64,000 bases of DNA from Anaerotruncus sp. Lineage in GTDB: Bacteria > Bacillota > Clostridia > Oscillospirales > Ruminococcaceae. The position numbers and the translations under genes were made by a program. The notes beneath the pieces are model-generated. The model was given only the letters and a program-made list of their open reading frames with translations. It was not told where the DNA came from and made no database searches. Of the stretch, positions 1 to 7,394 are shown piece after piece (position 1 is the stretch's first letter; every line of letters begins with the position of its first letter). Location: NCBI GenBank assembly GCA_021770005.1, contig JAETRV010000008.1, forward strand, positions 1 through 64,000, given 5' to 3'.

Positions 1-2
1 TG

Positions 3-110
3 GTTTTTACCAGATGTGCCACCTAGTAGACGGTAAAATCCATATCCTTTTCCAGGGTTATCAAAGTCAAAAGTGTCTCCGTCATAGAGTATCCACGGCG
101 CCTTATTTGA
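3..110 (-). pseudogene. Reverse-oriented coding fragment, possibly phage tail protein C-terminus
   Basis: Read on the minus strand, these bases stay open for 36 codons and give a protein-like sequence rich in Asp, Gly and aromatic residues (APWILYDGDTFDFD..., then NPGKGYGFYRLLGGTSGKN). A TAG lies just upstream at 113-111 and no start codon is visible, so this is a fragment, or the internal part of a gene whose start was separated from it. It runs toward the left edge of the window. It is opposite in direction to all the phage genes to its right. Inference: it may be an alternative end of a tail or fibre gene in an invertible segment, or simply a remnant. No family was recognised. Confidence 0.4.
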
Positions 111-112
111 CT

Positions 113-379
113 ATGGCTCGCAAAAACAAAAAGTTCGATAAGCTTTCCTTTAAAGAGGACAAACGGGAGGTGATAATTATTAAAAAAGGATACGTCGATT
201 GGCTTGGCATCAAGATAGCTATTTTCTTATTGGCTGTCACAGTCTCCAATGTAGGCTTTTCATTTTTTAGAGTTCATCTTGTATATCATGTATTATTTAT
301 AGCGCTATCTGCTGTTATCGCTATTCCATTGGTTTTGTCAACCAAAAGCAGATCAAAAAAATTAAGAAAGGAAGATTGA
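113..379 (+). CDS. Small membrane protein in phage region, unknown function
   Basis: The reading frame encodes about 88 residues from the ATG at 113. The N-terminus is very basic (about 10 Lys/Arg in the first 20 residues). Two hydrophobic stretches follow (around residues 31-45 and 52-72), and the tail is basic (KSRSKKLRKED). That is the layout of a small two-span inner membrane protein. The start is uncertain: no Shine-Dalgarno precedes the ATG, while GGGAGG at 165-170 could serve an internal start near 169-180. The next gene begins 1 nt after the stop. No family was recognised. Confidence 0.45.
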   Translation: MARKNKKFDKLSFKEDKREVIIIKKGYVDWLGIKIAIFLLAVTVSNVGFSFFRVHLVYHVLFIALSAVIAIPLVLSTKSRSKKLRKED

Positions 380-380
380 A

Positions 381-842
381 TTGGATTATAAGTATAGCTG
401 CGTCGTTGATGCGGACAACCTCTATAAGACGTTTGTCCTCGTCTATCTGGAACCGGGTGAGAACGGCGAACTGAGAGAGACCATACCAGGTTACGAGCTT
501 GCGGAGGGTGAACATCTGTTGGAAGTCAGCCCTCCGTCCAACCTGGTGAAACCCCGCTGGAACGGCGGAACATGGGAAGAGGCGGCGACCGTCGAAGAGA
601 TCGAAGCGTGGAAGCAAGAGCAGCCTCCGCTTGATCTGCCTGGTGACGGACCGACACAGGAGCAGCGTCTTTCCGCTTTGGAGCAGCAGACCACCGACAC
701 ACAGCTTGCTCTTGTCGAGGCATACGAGCAAACAGATGGACAGAATACCGATCTAATGCTCGCGACGGCGGAACTCTATGAATCTCTGCTCGCGCTTCAG
801 GCGCGCGTAGCGGCACTGGAAGGGGGTGCAGAGAATGGCTAA
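381..842 (+). CDS. Phage structural/tail-associated hypothetical protein
   Basis: A 153-residue protein starting at a TTG that is preceded by AAGAAAGGAAG at 364-374. The N-terminal half is acidic with a beta-like character and contains a Trp/Gly/Pro motif (KPRWNGGTWEEAA) of the kind found in short tail-fibre accessory proteins of Clostridia phages. The C-terminal third is predicted coiled coil (LSALEQQTTDTQLALVEAY, then a heptad-like LLALQARVAALEGG). It overlaps the next small gene by 8 bp, typical of phage operons. It sits directly before the lysis module, which fits a tail-end structural gene. Family membership is inferred from position and composition. Confidence 0.6.
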   Translation: MDYKYSCVVDADNLYKTFVLVYLEPGENGELRETIPGYELAEGEHLLEVSPPSNLVKPRWNGGTWEEAATVEEIEAWKQEQPPLDLPGDGPTQEQRLSALEQQTTDTQLALVEAYEQTDGQNTDLMLATAELYESLLALQARVAALEGGAENG

Positions 843-951
843 AATCTATGCAGAACTGATCCGGAAAGAGTTGAAAACAACCGATCAGGTCCCGGCGTCT
901 CTTAGAGAGCAGGTTGAACAGTTGCTTGCTAATACCACCATACGGGCCTAA
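835..951 (+). CDS. CD1375-like small phage protein
   Basis: A 38-residue gene whose ATG lies inside the end of the preceding gene (8-bp overlap). Its sequence begins MAKIYAELIRKELKTTDQVP, closely resembling the short CD1375-family proteins found between tail and lysis genes in Clostridia prophages (known pattern: MAKIY-DLI-KGLKTIDDVP). It is too short for common ORF cutoffs. AGGGGGTGCAG upstream (820-830) provides a ribosome binding site. A terminator follows directly. Function is unknown in the family. Confidence 0.7.
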   Translation: MAKIYAELIRKELKTTDQVPASLREQVEQLLANTTIRA

Positions 952-960
952 TCGCACAAA

Positions 961-991
961 AACAGAGCCAAGAGTATCTTGGCTCTGTTTT
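961..991 (+). terminator. Intrinsic terminator after small tail genes
   Basis: AACAGAGCCAAG pairs with CTTGGCTCTGTT around a short AGTAT loop, and TTTT follows. It ends the transcription unit of the two preceding genes. Confidence 0.85.
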
Positions 992-1019
992 CAAAGAAAG
1001 AGTATAAAGGAGAGATAAA

Positions 1020-1716
1020 ATGAGCCAGAAATTAATCCTACCATTTAAAAATATGCGGCTCACAGCGGGCTACAAACACCCGCAGTATCAGAAAGAATGG
1101 GGATGGCCGCATTTACGGCGTAGACTGCTATGATCCCAATACCCATGACGTGTTCGCCTTGGGAGACGGTGAAGTCATTGCCGCTGGGCAGGACGGTCCC
1201 ACGCTGACCGGGAACCTGTCCCGGCTGGGCATGGTGACGGTGATCGTCTACCGGGATGTGCTCTGCAATGATGGAAAAGTAAGGGACTTGACTGTCCGTA
1301 CCTATCATCATGCAAGCGTCGCAGTAAAAGCTGGGGATAAGGTGCGGCGAGGACAGGTAATAGCCCAGTACGGCAACACCGGGGCCAACACCAGCGGCCC
1401 GCATCTGCATATTGAACTGGACGCCGACACCAAGTATCCCACCCTTGCACCCGGCGTATCGGTGACGACCAGCAACCGGATCATCAACACCAAGGCGGAA
1501 TATGCCAAGGCGGGCGGGCTGTCTGACAGCACGATCAACCCAGCGAAGGTCTGGTTTATTGGCGAGGGGCAGAGTATCGTGAATGCATCAGGAGGCTGGT
1601 GCACACAGAGCGACTTAGCGGTCCCACAGATGCCATCCGACAGTGCAGAGTGTTATCGGATAGATGTGGAGCAGCTCCGTAAGCAGGGTTATAACTCGAT
1701 CTCCATATCAATTTGA
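1020..1716 (+). pseudogene. Frameshifted M23-family phage endolysin
   Basis: The ATG at 1020 has a good ribosome binding site (AAAGGAGAG at 1006-1014) and opens the typical N-terminus of a Clostridia phage M23 peptidase (MSQKLILPFKNMRLTAGYKH). The frame meets a stop at 1131. One extra T in the run at 1112-1114 breaks it: removing one T restores HYGVD, which leads into the downstream frame (VFALGDGEVIAAG). From there the protein continues to 1716 with the peptidase signature HLHIE and a C-terminal extension. In M23 enzymes HxH and an upstream His/Asp bind zinc and the enzyme cuts peptidoglycan. With the frameshift, this lysin is inactive unless the shift is a sequencing error or is bypassed by recoding. 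Confidence 0.8.
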
Positions 1717-1750
1717 CGGTTCATGACAACAGTAGGAGGCAATACAACAG

Positions 1751-2716
1751 ATGGACGCAAAAGACGAGATGATTAATCGGATTGCGGCACTTGGAGAGAG
1801 CTTGATTGAGCTAAAGGATCGGATCGCGGAGGTTGTCAATGACTACTCTATCACTCGTCCTGCGCAGATCGTTCCTGCTGATCTTGAGTCTCACATTCAG
1901 CGTTTTATCGCCGCTAAGAGAATCGACGGTCTCTCGCTCAAGACATTGGATAATTACAATCGTTATCTGCACCAATTTGCCCGATACGTCTGTAAGAATG
2001 CTGACAAGATAGAGACTGATGACATCCGATCTTATATTGGCTCTTTGAGTGTTGGGGATAACAGCCTTTTGACTATCACCAATATCCTGCGATCCTTTTT
2101 CTCATGGCTCACAGTTGAGGAGGTTATCCTCAAAAATCCTATGTTACGTATCCGATCGGCACGCAAGCGCCACTCCACACTCCGCAAATTTCTCACCTGC
2201 GAGGAGTTGGAGCGTTTACGCAATGCTTGCCAGACACCGCGGGAGCGAGCACTCGTGGAATTTTTGTACTCTAGTGGATGCCGAGTCTCCGAGGTTGTTA
2301 ATTTGCGTCTCTCGGATATCGATTTTGCCAGTCGTTTGGCCCGCGTAACTGGCAAGGGTAATAAGGAGCGGCTGGTTTGCTTCTCAATTAAAACCAAGCT
2401 TTTGTTGCAAGTATATTTAGATCAGCGAGCGGGTCGCTCGAACGCTCTTTTCGCGACGTCCCGTACGCCGTTTTCTCCGTTAGGGGTGCGTACGATCCAA
2501 AAGACCATCCAGAGTCTCGGCGATCGGGCGGGATTGTCGACTCGTGTACATCCGCACTTGCTCCGGCATACGTTTGCAACTTTGTCCCTTAATAACGGTA
2601 TGGACATCACAGTGATCCAACGGCTGTTGGGACACTCTCAACTCTCTACTACTGAGATTTATGCCACGGCAAGTCTCGGGTATATACAGCAATCCTATGA
2701 CCGCACAGTTATTTAA
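1751..2716 (+). CDS. XerC/D-like tyrosine recombinase
   Basis: A 321-residue site-specific recombinase. An N-terminal SAM-like core-binding domain spans about residues 45-125 and the catalytic domain about 145-315. All catalytic residues are visible: Arg178 (SSGCRVSE), Lys202/205 (TGKGNKE), His269 and Arg272 (HPHLLRH), His295 (LLGHSQ) and Tyr304 (TEIYATA). Start ATG has AGGAGG at 1735-1740. Such enzymes cut and rejoin DNA through a 3'-phosphotyrosine. Its location between lysin and holin is unusual for a prophage integrase, which normally lies beside attP at the other end. Serving as a DNA invertase or resolvase for adjacent phage genes is a plausible alternative. It is slightly longer than XerC/D (about 300). 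Confidence 0.88.
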   Translation: MDAKDEMINRIAALGESLIELKDRIAEVVNDYSITRPAQIVPADLESHIQRFIAAKRIDGLSLKTLDNYNRYLHQFARYVCKNADKIETDDIRSYIGSLSVGDNSLLTITNILRSFFSWLTVEEVILKNPMLRIRSARKRHSTLRKFLTCEELERLRNACQTPRERALVEFLYSSGCRVSEVVNLRLSDIDFASRLARVTGKGNKERLVCFSIKTKLLLQVYLDQRAGRSNALFATSRTPFSPLGVRTIQKTIQSLGDRAGLSTRVHPHLLRHTFATLSLNNGMDITVIQRLLGHSQLSTTEIYATASLGYIQQSYDRTVI

Positions 2717-2759
2717 TTGGTTTTTAATCGCACTTTAACATATATTTTAAGGAGGATTT

Positions 2760-3083
2760 ATGATGATTGATTTGACCCCAATTGCAAACGCCGCCATCAC
2801 TTTGGCGACCGCACTTATCACCGCCTTTTTGATTCCATACATCAAGAGCAGGACCACTACCGAGCAGCAAGCCCAAATCAAGGCATGGGCCCGGATTGCG
2901 GTATCTGCCGCCGAACAGATTTATACCGGGCCGGGTAGAGGAACCGAAAAGAAAGAATATGTTCAGCATTTTTTGCAGAGCAAGGGTTATAAGATGGACT
3001 TTGATACCCTCGATACGCTCATTGAGTCCGAAGTTAGCCGCCTATGGCAGGACCAGGCGCTCTTGCTCGGTGAGAGCAACTAA
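2760..3083 (+). CDS. Phage holin, LLH family
   Basis: A 107-residue protein with one hydrophobic N-terminal segment (residues about 7-26, ANAAITLATALITAFLIPYI). A soluble region carries the AWARIAVSAAEQIY and KKEYVQHFLQSKG motifs typical of LLH-family holins. These proteins form lesions in the cytoplasmic membrane so that the lysin can reach the wall. AAGGAGG (2749-2755) precedes the start. Two ATG codons are adjacent; the first is used here. It follows the recombinase by 43 bp and completes the lysis cassette with the broken endolysin at 1020-1716. Confidence 0.8.
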   Translation: MMIDLTPIANAAITLATALITAFLIPYIKSRTTTEQQAQIKAWARIAVSAAEQIYTGPGRGTEKKEYVQHFLQSKGYKMDFDTLDTLIESEVSRLWQDQALLLGESN

Positions 3084-3091
3084 AAACAAAT

Positions 3092-3135
3092 GGTGCGTCG
3101 GATTTGTTCCGGCGCACCTGATTTTCTTTTTGTGA
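3092..3135 (+). terminator. Terminator after holin
   Basis: GGTGCGTCGGA (3092-3102) pairs with TCCGGCGCACC (3108-3118) with one G-T pair, followed by a T-rich tract. It closes the lysis transcript. Confidence 0.85.
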
Positions 3136-3145
3136 GGATTTTTAT

Positions 3146-3232
3146 ATGAATAGTTTTATTCCTTGGGTTGGCGGCAAAAGCCAACTGCGTAAGGTTATTT
3201 TGGAGCATTTCCCGCAAGATGAAAGAGGGTGA
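3146..3232 (+). pseudogene. Truncated D12-class DNA adenine methylase N-terminus
   Basis: A 28-codon reading frame encodes the N-terminal signature of phage Dam-type N6-adenine methyltransferases (FIPWVGGKSQLRKVI, the S-adenosylmethionine-binding PWxGGK motif). It then stops at 3230-3232, where a normal enzyme has about 250 more residues. GTGAGGA upstream (3132-3138) is a remnant ribosome binding site. The stump sits at the junction between phage-derived DNA and the chromosomal adhE region, so the rest was probably removed when the prophage right end was lost. Confidence 0.75.
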
Positions 3233-3245
3233 CCTCTAAACAATG

Positions 3246-3294
3246 AACGATGACACTTGCTTATTTTTTATGGAGCAAGTGTCATCGTTTTTTA
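3246..3294. terminator. 16-bp perfect-stem hairpin at prophage edge
   Basis: AACGATGACACTTGCT (3246-3261) and its exact complement at 3274-3289 enclose a 12-nt loop; the right arm runs into a T tract. It resembles a strong intrinsic terminator in the plus direction, and insulates the phage remnant from adhE. Confidence 0.8.
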
Positions 3295-3394
3295 TGGAGC
3301 TGTTTCTGGATTTTTATGCAAAATTCAAATCCGATTAGGTAACCCATTTTTGCATTTAGTATGCAAATTTTTTGTATTTACTGTACAAACTCAC

Positions 3395-3424
3395 ATCCCC
3401 GCCGGAACAAGTTCCGGCGGGGAT
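3395..3424 (-). terminator. Hairpin downstream of adhE
   Basis: ATCCCCGCCGGAAC (3395-3408) is a perfect inverted repeat of 3411-3424. It lies 18 bp past the adhE stop, in the right place for its terminator, although the T tract on the minus strand is poor (GTGAGTTTGT). Confidence 0.7.
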
Positions 3425-3441
3425 ATTGACGTAGATTGTGC

Positions 3442-6057
3442 TTATTTGCCGTAGAACGCTCTCTTGTAGAGCTCGGCAATCTCCGAGACAAGCGGCTGGC
3501 GCGGATTCGCGGTTGTACACTGGTCGGAGTAGGCGCGGTCGGCGAGCTGATCGACCCCTGCCATAAAGATTTTCTCATCAATGCCACAGGCCTGGATGCT
3601 TTCGGGGATATTGACCTCTTTCATCAGGTCACGGATTGCTTTAATCAGGCTCTGAACACCTTCCTGGGTGGTTTTGGCGGGCAGACCGAGATAACGGGCA
3701 ACTTTCGCATACTTCTCGTCAGCGATGAATTTCTCGTATTTCGGCCAGATGGTGAATTTAGTCGGCTCGGTTGCGTTATACTCCACCACGTACGGCAGCA
3801 GCAGAGCATTTGCGCGGCCGTGCGGGATGTGGTATTCACCACCCAGTTTGTGGGCCATCGAGTGGTTCAGGCCAAGGAACGCATTGGTGAACGCAAGACC
3901 CGCGATACAGGAAGCGTTGTGCATCTTTTCACGCGCTTCAAAATCGGTGGAGCCGTTCTTATACGCGCGGGGGAGATACTCAAACACCAGTTCAATTGCG
4001 CGGATGGCAAGGCCATCGGTGTAGTCGGATGCGAGCACCGAAACATAGGCTTCCAGTGCGTGGGTCAGAACATCAAGGCCGGTATCCGCAGTGGCGGATT
4101 TGGGCAGTGAGACAACAAACTGCGGGTCGATGATTGCAACATCCGGGGTCAGCTCGTAGTCCGCCAGCGGGTATTTGATATTGCCGTTCGCCTTATCGGT
4201 GATGACCGAGAAGGAGGTGACCTCCGAACCGGTACCCGAGGTGGTCGGGATGCAGACGAGCTGCGCTTTGCTGCCCAGTTTCGGGAAATGGTAGGTGCGT
4301 TTCCGGATATCCATAAATTTGAGCTTCAGCCCGTCAAACGAGGTGTCGGGATGCTCATAGAACAACCACATACCTTTTGCCGCGTCCATTGCCGAGCCGC
4401 CGCCCAGCGCAATGATGACATCCGGTTTGAAGCTGTTCATCGCAGCGACACCGCGCATGATCGTCTCGACCGACGGATCCGGCTCCACCTCCGAGAAGAT
4501 CTCGGCATGGCAGTATTCCAGACGTTTACGCAGATAGTAGAGGATCTTGTCAACATTGCCGAGCTGGACCATCGTGGGGTCGGTAACGATGAATGCACGG
4601 CTGATATCCGGCATCTTCTCGAGATACTGGATCGAATCGTTCTCGAAATAGATCTTGGGCGGAATCTTGAACCACTGCATGTTGACTCTCCTTTTCGCGA
4701 TGCGTTTTTTGTTAATGAGGTTGACCGAAGAGACATTGGAAGTGGTCGAGTTATGCCCAAACGAGCCGCAGCCCAGCGTCAGAGAAGGCATGTTGGTGTT
4801 GTAGATGTCACCGATTGCGCCCTGAGAGGACGGGGAATTCACGATAATACGTCCCACCTTCATCTGCTCGCCGTAAGCGTTGCAGAGTTCAGGATCAGAC
4901 GAATGGATCACCGCAGAATGGCCCAGACCACCGAGATCGAGCATCCGGGAGGCATACTCGAAACCTTGGTGATGGTCTTTGACCGTGAAGTAGGCCAGAA
5001 CCGGGGAGAGCTTTTCGAGCGAAAGCGGGTACTCGCGGGACGGCTCAGGCAGCTTAGCGATGAGGATTTTGGTCAGCTCAGGGACCTTCACACCAGCCTG
5101 CTCTGCGATCCAGAACGGAGATTTACCGACGACATCCGGATTGACTGCACCCTTGTCGACGCGCATCACAAAGCGGGTGACCTTATCGATCTCCTCACCG
5201 GAGAGGAAATAGCAGCCATGTTTTTTCATGAATGCTTCGAATGGGGCGGCGATCTCTTCGTCAACAATAACCGCCTGCTCAGAAGCGCAGATCATGCCGT
5301 TATCAAATGTTTTGGAGAGCATCAGGTCGGTGCAAGCGCGCTCGAGATTGGCAGATTTCTCAATGTAGCAGGGGACGTTGCCCGGGCCAACGCCGAGGGC
5401 TGGCTTGCCGCAGCTATACGCCGCCTTGACCATGCCCGCGCCGCCGGTGGCGAGGACGAGCGAGACAAGCGGATGGTTCATCAGCGCTGCGGTCGCCTCG
5501 ACCGAGGGGAATTCGATCCACTGGATGCAGTTTTCAGGCGCGCCCGCCTTGACAGCCGCATCATAGACCACCTTTGCCGCGGCCGCAGAGCATTTCTGCG
5601 CCGACGGATGGAACCCGAAGATGATCGGGTTGCGGGTTTTCTGGGTGATGAGCGATTTGAAGATGGTGGTGGAGGTGGGGTTGGTCACCGGAGTAACACC
5701 CGCGACAATACCTACCGGCTCCGCGACTTCGACATAGCCTTCCATGTCATTCTCGTCGATGATCCCGACCGTCTTCTCGTATTTGATCGAGTGGTAGATG
5801 TACTCGGAGGCAAACAGGTTTTTGGTGATCTTATCCTCATAGACGCCGCGTCCGGTTTCTTCGATTGCGAGTTTTGCAAGCGTCATATGCTGGTCAAGCG
5901 CAGCGAGCGACATCGCCTGTACGATATTGTCAACTGTCTTCTGATCCAGCTCCATATACTGTTTGAGCGCTTTGTCAGCCTTTTGGACCAGGTCGTTAAT
6001 CATCTTGTCGATATCGACCTCAGGTGCAGCAACGGGCTGAGTGTTTGCTTTTTCCAT
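3442..6057 (-). CDS. adhE: Bifunctional acetaldehyde-CoA/alcohol dehydrogenase
   Basis: This 871-residue enzyme reduces acetyl-CoA to acetaldehyde and then ethanol, oxidising two NADH. The N-terminal half is a CoA-acylating aldehyde dehydrogenase with the catalytic cysteine at about 257 (NGMICASEQ) and the conserved VTPVTNPTST loop. A linker near residues 440-460 leads to the iron-dependent alcohol dehydrogenase half with the nucleotide motif GGGSAMDAAKG and metal-binding histidines in NHSMAHKLGGEYHIPHG. The length matches the family (about 870-890). Start ATG has GGAGG in AAGGAGGTCACTGCG. It is monocistronic, with a predicted Rex-controlled promoter upstream. AdhE proteins typically form spirosomes. 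Confidence 0.97.
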   Translation of the reverse strand: MEKANTQPVAAPEVDIDKMINDLVQKADKALKQYMELDQKTVDNIVQAMSLAALDQHMTLAKLAIEETGRGVYEDKITKNLFASEYIYHSIKYEKTVGIIDENDMEGYVEVAEPVGIVAGVTPVTNPTSTTIFKSLITQKTRNPIIFGFHPSAQKCSAAAAKVVYDAAVKAGAPENCIQWIEFPSVEATAALMNHPLVSLVLATGGAGMVKAAYSCGKPALGVGPGNVPCYIEKSANLERACTDLMLSKTFDNGMICASEQAVIVDEEIAAPFEAFMKKHGCYFLSGEEIDKVTRFVMRVDKGAVNPDVVGKSPFWIAEQAGVKVPELTKILIAKLPEPSREYPLSLEKLSPVLAYFTVKDHHQGFEYASRMLDLGGLGHSAVIHSSDPELCNAYGEQMKVGRIIVNSPSSQGAIGDIYNTNMPSLTLGCGSFGHNSTTSNVSSVNLINKKRIAKRRVNMQWFKIPPKIYFENDSIQYLEKMPDISRAFIVTDPTMVQLGNVDKILYYLRKRLEYCHAEIFSEVEPDPSVETIMRGVAAMNSFKPDVIIALGGGSAMDAAKGMWLFYEHPDTSFDGLKLKFMDIRKRTYHFPKLGSKAQLVCIPTTSGTGSEVTSFSVITDKANGNIKYPLADYELTPDVAIIDPQFVVSLPKSATADTGLDVLTHALEAYVSVLASDYTDGLAIRAIELVFEYLPRAYKNGSTDFEAREKMHNASCIAGLAFTNAFLGLNHSMAHKLGGEYHIPHGRANALLLPYVVEYNATEPTKFTIWPKYEKFIADEKYAKVARYLGLPAKTTQEGVQSLIKAIRDLMKEVNIPESIQACGIDEKIFMAGVDQLADRAYSDQCTTANPRQPLVSEIAELYKRAFYGK

Positions 6058-6136
6058 CGCAGTGACCTCCTTGGTTTCTCTTTTTAATATTGTGATAAAT
6101 GGGGATGCAGTTTCAGCTTTTTTAGCTGCTATAGCC

Positions 6137-6165
6137 AGTATATCATATTGTTAAAGTTTTGACAA
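6137..6165 (-). promoter_or_regulatory. adhE promoter overlapped by a Rex-type operator
   Basis: On the minus strand TTGTCA (6165-6160), a 17-bp spacer and TATACT (6142-6137) form a strong sigma-A promoter. The plus-strand sequence TTGTTAAAGTTTTGACAA at 6148-6165 matches the known Rex operator TTGTTAA-N4-TTAACAA at all but one position and covers the -35. Its arms extend to ATATTGT...ACAATAT. Rex binds such sites at low NADH/NAD ratio, so adhE would be switched on when NADH builds up. Confidence 0.8.
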
Positions 6166-6316
6166 TATGGCGTTAGATAAAAACAAAGAAATATTTTCTA
6201 GTGATTTTTTATGCAATCTGTCAAGATGTTGAGAGGAATCCCAACTCAAGATACCATACCATGAAGCAGGTGGACTTTCTATCTTATTTTGTAAACTTTT
6301 AGTGTCCACATATCAG

Positions 6317-6344
6317 AAAAGCCCTCCAATATCGGAGGGCTTTT
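6317..6344 (-). terminator. Terminator of the MBL-fold gene
   Basis: AAAAGCCCTCC pairs with GGAGGGCTTTT around a 6-nt loop, 6 bp beyond the stop codon of the gene at 6351-7142. Confidence 0.85.
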
Positions 6345-6350
6345 CTGGCA

Positions 6351-7142
6351 TTATGCGAAGAAGAAACCGGCGGTCATATCCAGATAATTTTGGCCGCTGT
6401 ATGCCGGATACTGCTTTTGCATCTCCGCCTTGAAACTGTCGGCGTCGGTGCAACCTGCGGCAATTTTTTTCAAATTCTCAAGATAGGCGATCTTGGTCTC
6501 AGTATCTTTCAAATCCTCCGGCGTATAGTGGGAGGTCAAAATCAGATCGAACCCTTTGGAGATATACCCTTTCAGTTCGGCGATGATCTTGTCCGCATGA
6601 CCGGCGCCAGCCACAATGGAATGGCAGTCATGTCCGAGCATATGGGTATAGACAGCGTTGATTTCAGGGATTTCCAGGTCAAAAGCTTCTGGGGTCTGCC
6701 GGACAACAAATTCCATACCACCGATCTGGATCGTACCTTCTCCAATCACATCGGTAACTTTATGGATAGAATGGTCGAAGCCTTCTCCGAATAGATTCGT
6801 GAAATTGTCGATCAGCGCTTTTCCACCACCATTTTGGGAGTAATCCACTGCATTTTGTGTGGCGTATTTGGGGACATCAGGGAGAAAGGTTGCGCCTGCT
6901 CCGTGATAGGCGATGAACACGCCTTCGACTTCTAAATCCCCGAGGTAGTCAGCAAGCTCCCTATTGTTTTCGAAAAAGCATGGGGATTCGATGACGACGG
7001 CTTTGCCGTTTTTCTCGACGATGAACACCTCATCATCAATGGGATCATTCGTCTTGTAGGCGTGGAGCCGCACAGCGCCGAAATCGTATAGGTTCATTTC
7101 GCCTTTGGCGAGCTTAACAGTCTCATATGTATTTTTGTTCAT
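6351..7142 (-). CDS. Degenerate metallo-beta-lactamase-fold protein
   Basis: A 263-residue protein with the overall pattern of a metallo-beta-lactamase-fold domain: an N-terminal beta sandwich (VFIVEKNGKAVVIESPCFF), a second region with HMLGHDCHSIVAG, and a C-terminal LILTSHYTPED. The hallmark metal-binding HxHxDH is replaced by YHGAGATF near residue 100, so binuclear zinc catalysis is doubtful. It may be a non-catalytic or one-metal relative. The ATG follows GGAGGAATTTACA. It is divergent from an HxlR-type regulator, which suggests redox- or aldehyde-linked control. The substrate is unknown. Confidence 0.6.
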   Translation of the reverse strand: MNKNTYETVKLAKGEMNLYDFGAVRLHAYKTNDPIDDEVFIVEKNGKAVVIESPCFFENNRELADYLGDLEVEGVFIAYHGAGATFLPDVPKYATQNAVDYSQNGGGKALIDNFTNLFGEGFDHSIHKVTDVIGEGTIQIGGMEFVVRQTPEAFDLEIPEINAVYTHMLGHDCHSIVAGAGHADKIIAELKGYISKGFDLILTSHYTPEDLKDTETKIAYLENLKKIAAGCTDADSFKAEMQKQYPAYSGQNYLDMTAGFFFA

Positions 7143-7229
7143 TGTAAATTCCTCCTGTGGTCTGGGATCGTGCAGATTGTAATTCTGCTTTCGGGCTGGG
7201 AGCGGCCGTCTCCCGGAACCATTGCATCC

Positions 7230-7258
7230 ATTATATGCGATGGATGTTCATCCGTAAA
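7230..7258 (-). promoter_or_regulatory. Promoter of MBL-fold gene with palindromic operator
   Basis: On the minus strand TTTACG (7258-7253), 17 bp and TATAAT (7235-7230). The spacer contains the perfect palindrome GGATGTTCATCC (7242-7253). A palindrome between -35 and -10 is a classic repressor site; the divergent HxlR protein is the obvious candidate. Confidence 0.55.
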
Positions 7259-7298
7259 GTACGCACTTTTTTGTGGTATAGTTACCAGGAGGAAACAA

Positions 7299-7331
7299 AT
7301 GCATGGAGAAAGTTTTTTAGTTGACCCCTAA
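7299..7331 (+). CDS. Possible 10-residue leader peptide before HxlR gene
   Basis: ATG at 7299 follows a near-ideal AGGAGG (7287-7292) and opens a 10-codon frame (MHGESFLVDP) ending at TAA 7331. It lies upstream of, and overlaps, the predicted -35 of the HxlR gene, so it would be translated only from a further-upstream transcript. It may be a chance ORF. Confidence 0.2.
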   Translation: MHGESFLVDP

Positions 7332-7349
7332 AGGGAGATATGGTAGAAT
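7321..7349 (+). promoter_or_regulatory. Promoter of HxlR gene
   Basis: TTGACC (7321-7326), 17-bp spacer, TAGAAT (7344-7349). It lies about 45 bp before the GTG start at 7395. Confidence 0.6.
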
Positions 7350-7394
7350 TGGGATGAAACTTTCAAAAAGAAACGATTGCAGGGAGGAGTAGGC

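Noticed and set aside
1-3232. Phage attachment site (attR) at the junction
   Set aside because: No direct repeat or tRNA could be identified; the other end of the prophage is outside the window.
4288-6087. 599-codon plus-strand ORF opposite adhE
   Set aside because: Arg/Asp/His-rich composition and exact antisense placement to a fully conserved gene; no ribosome site. Antisense shadow.
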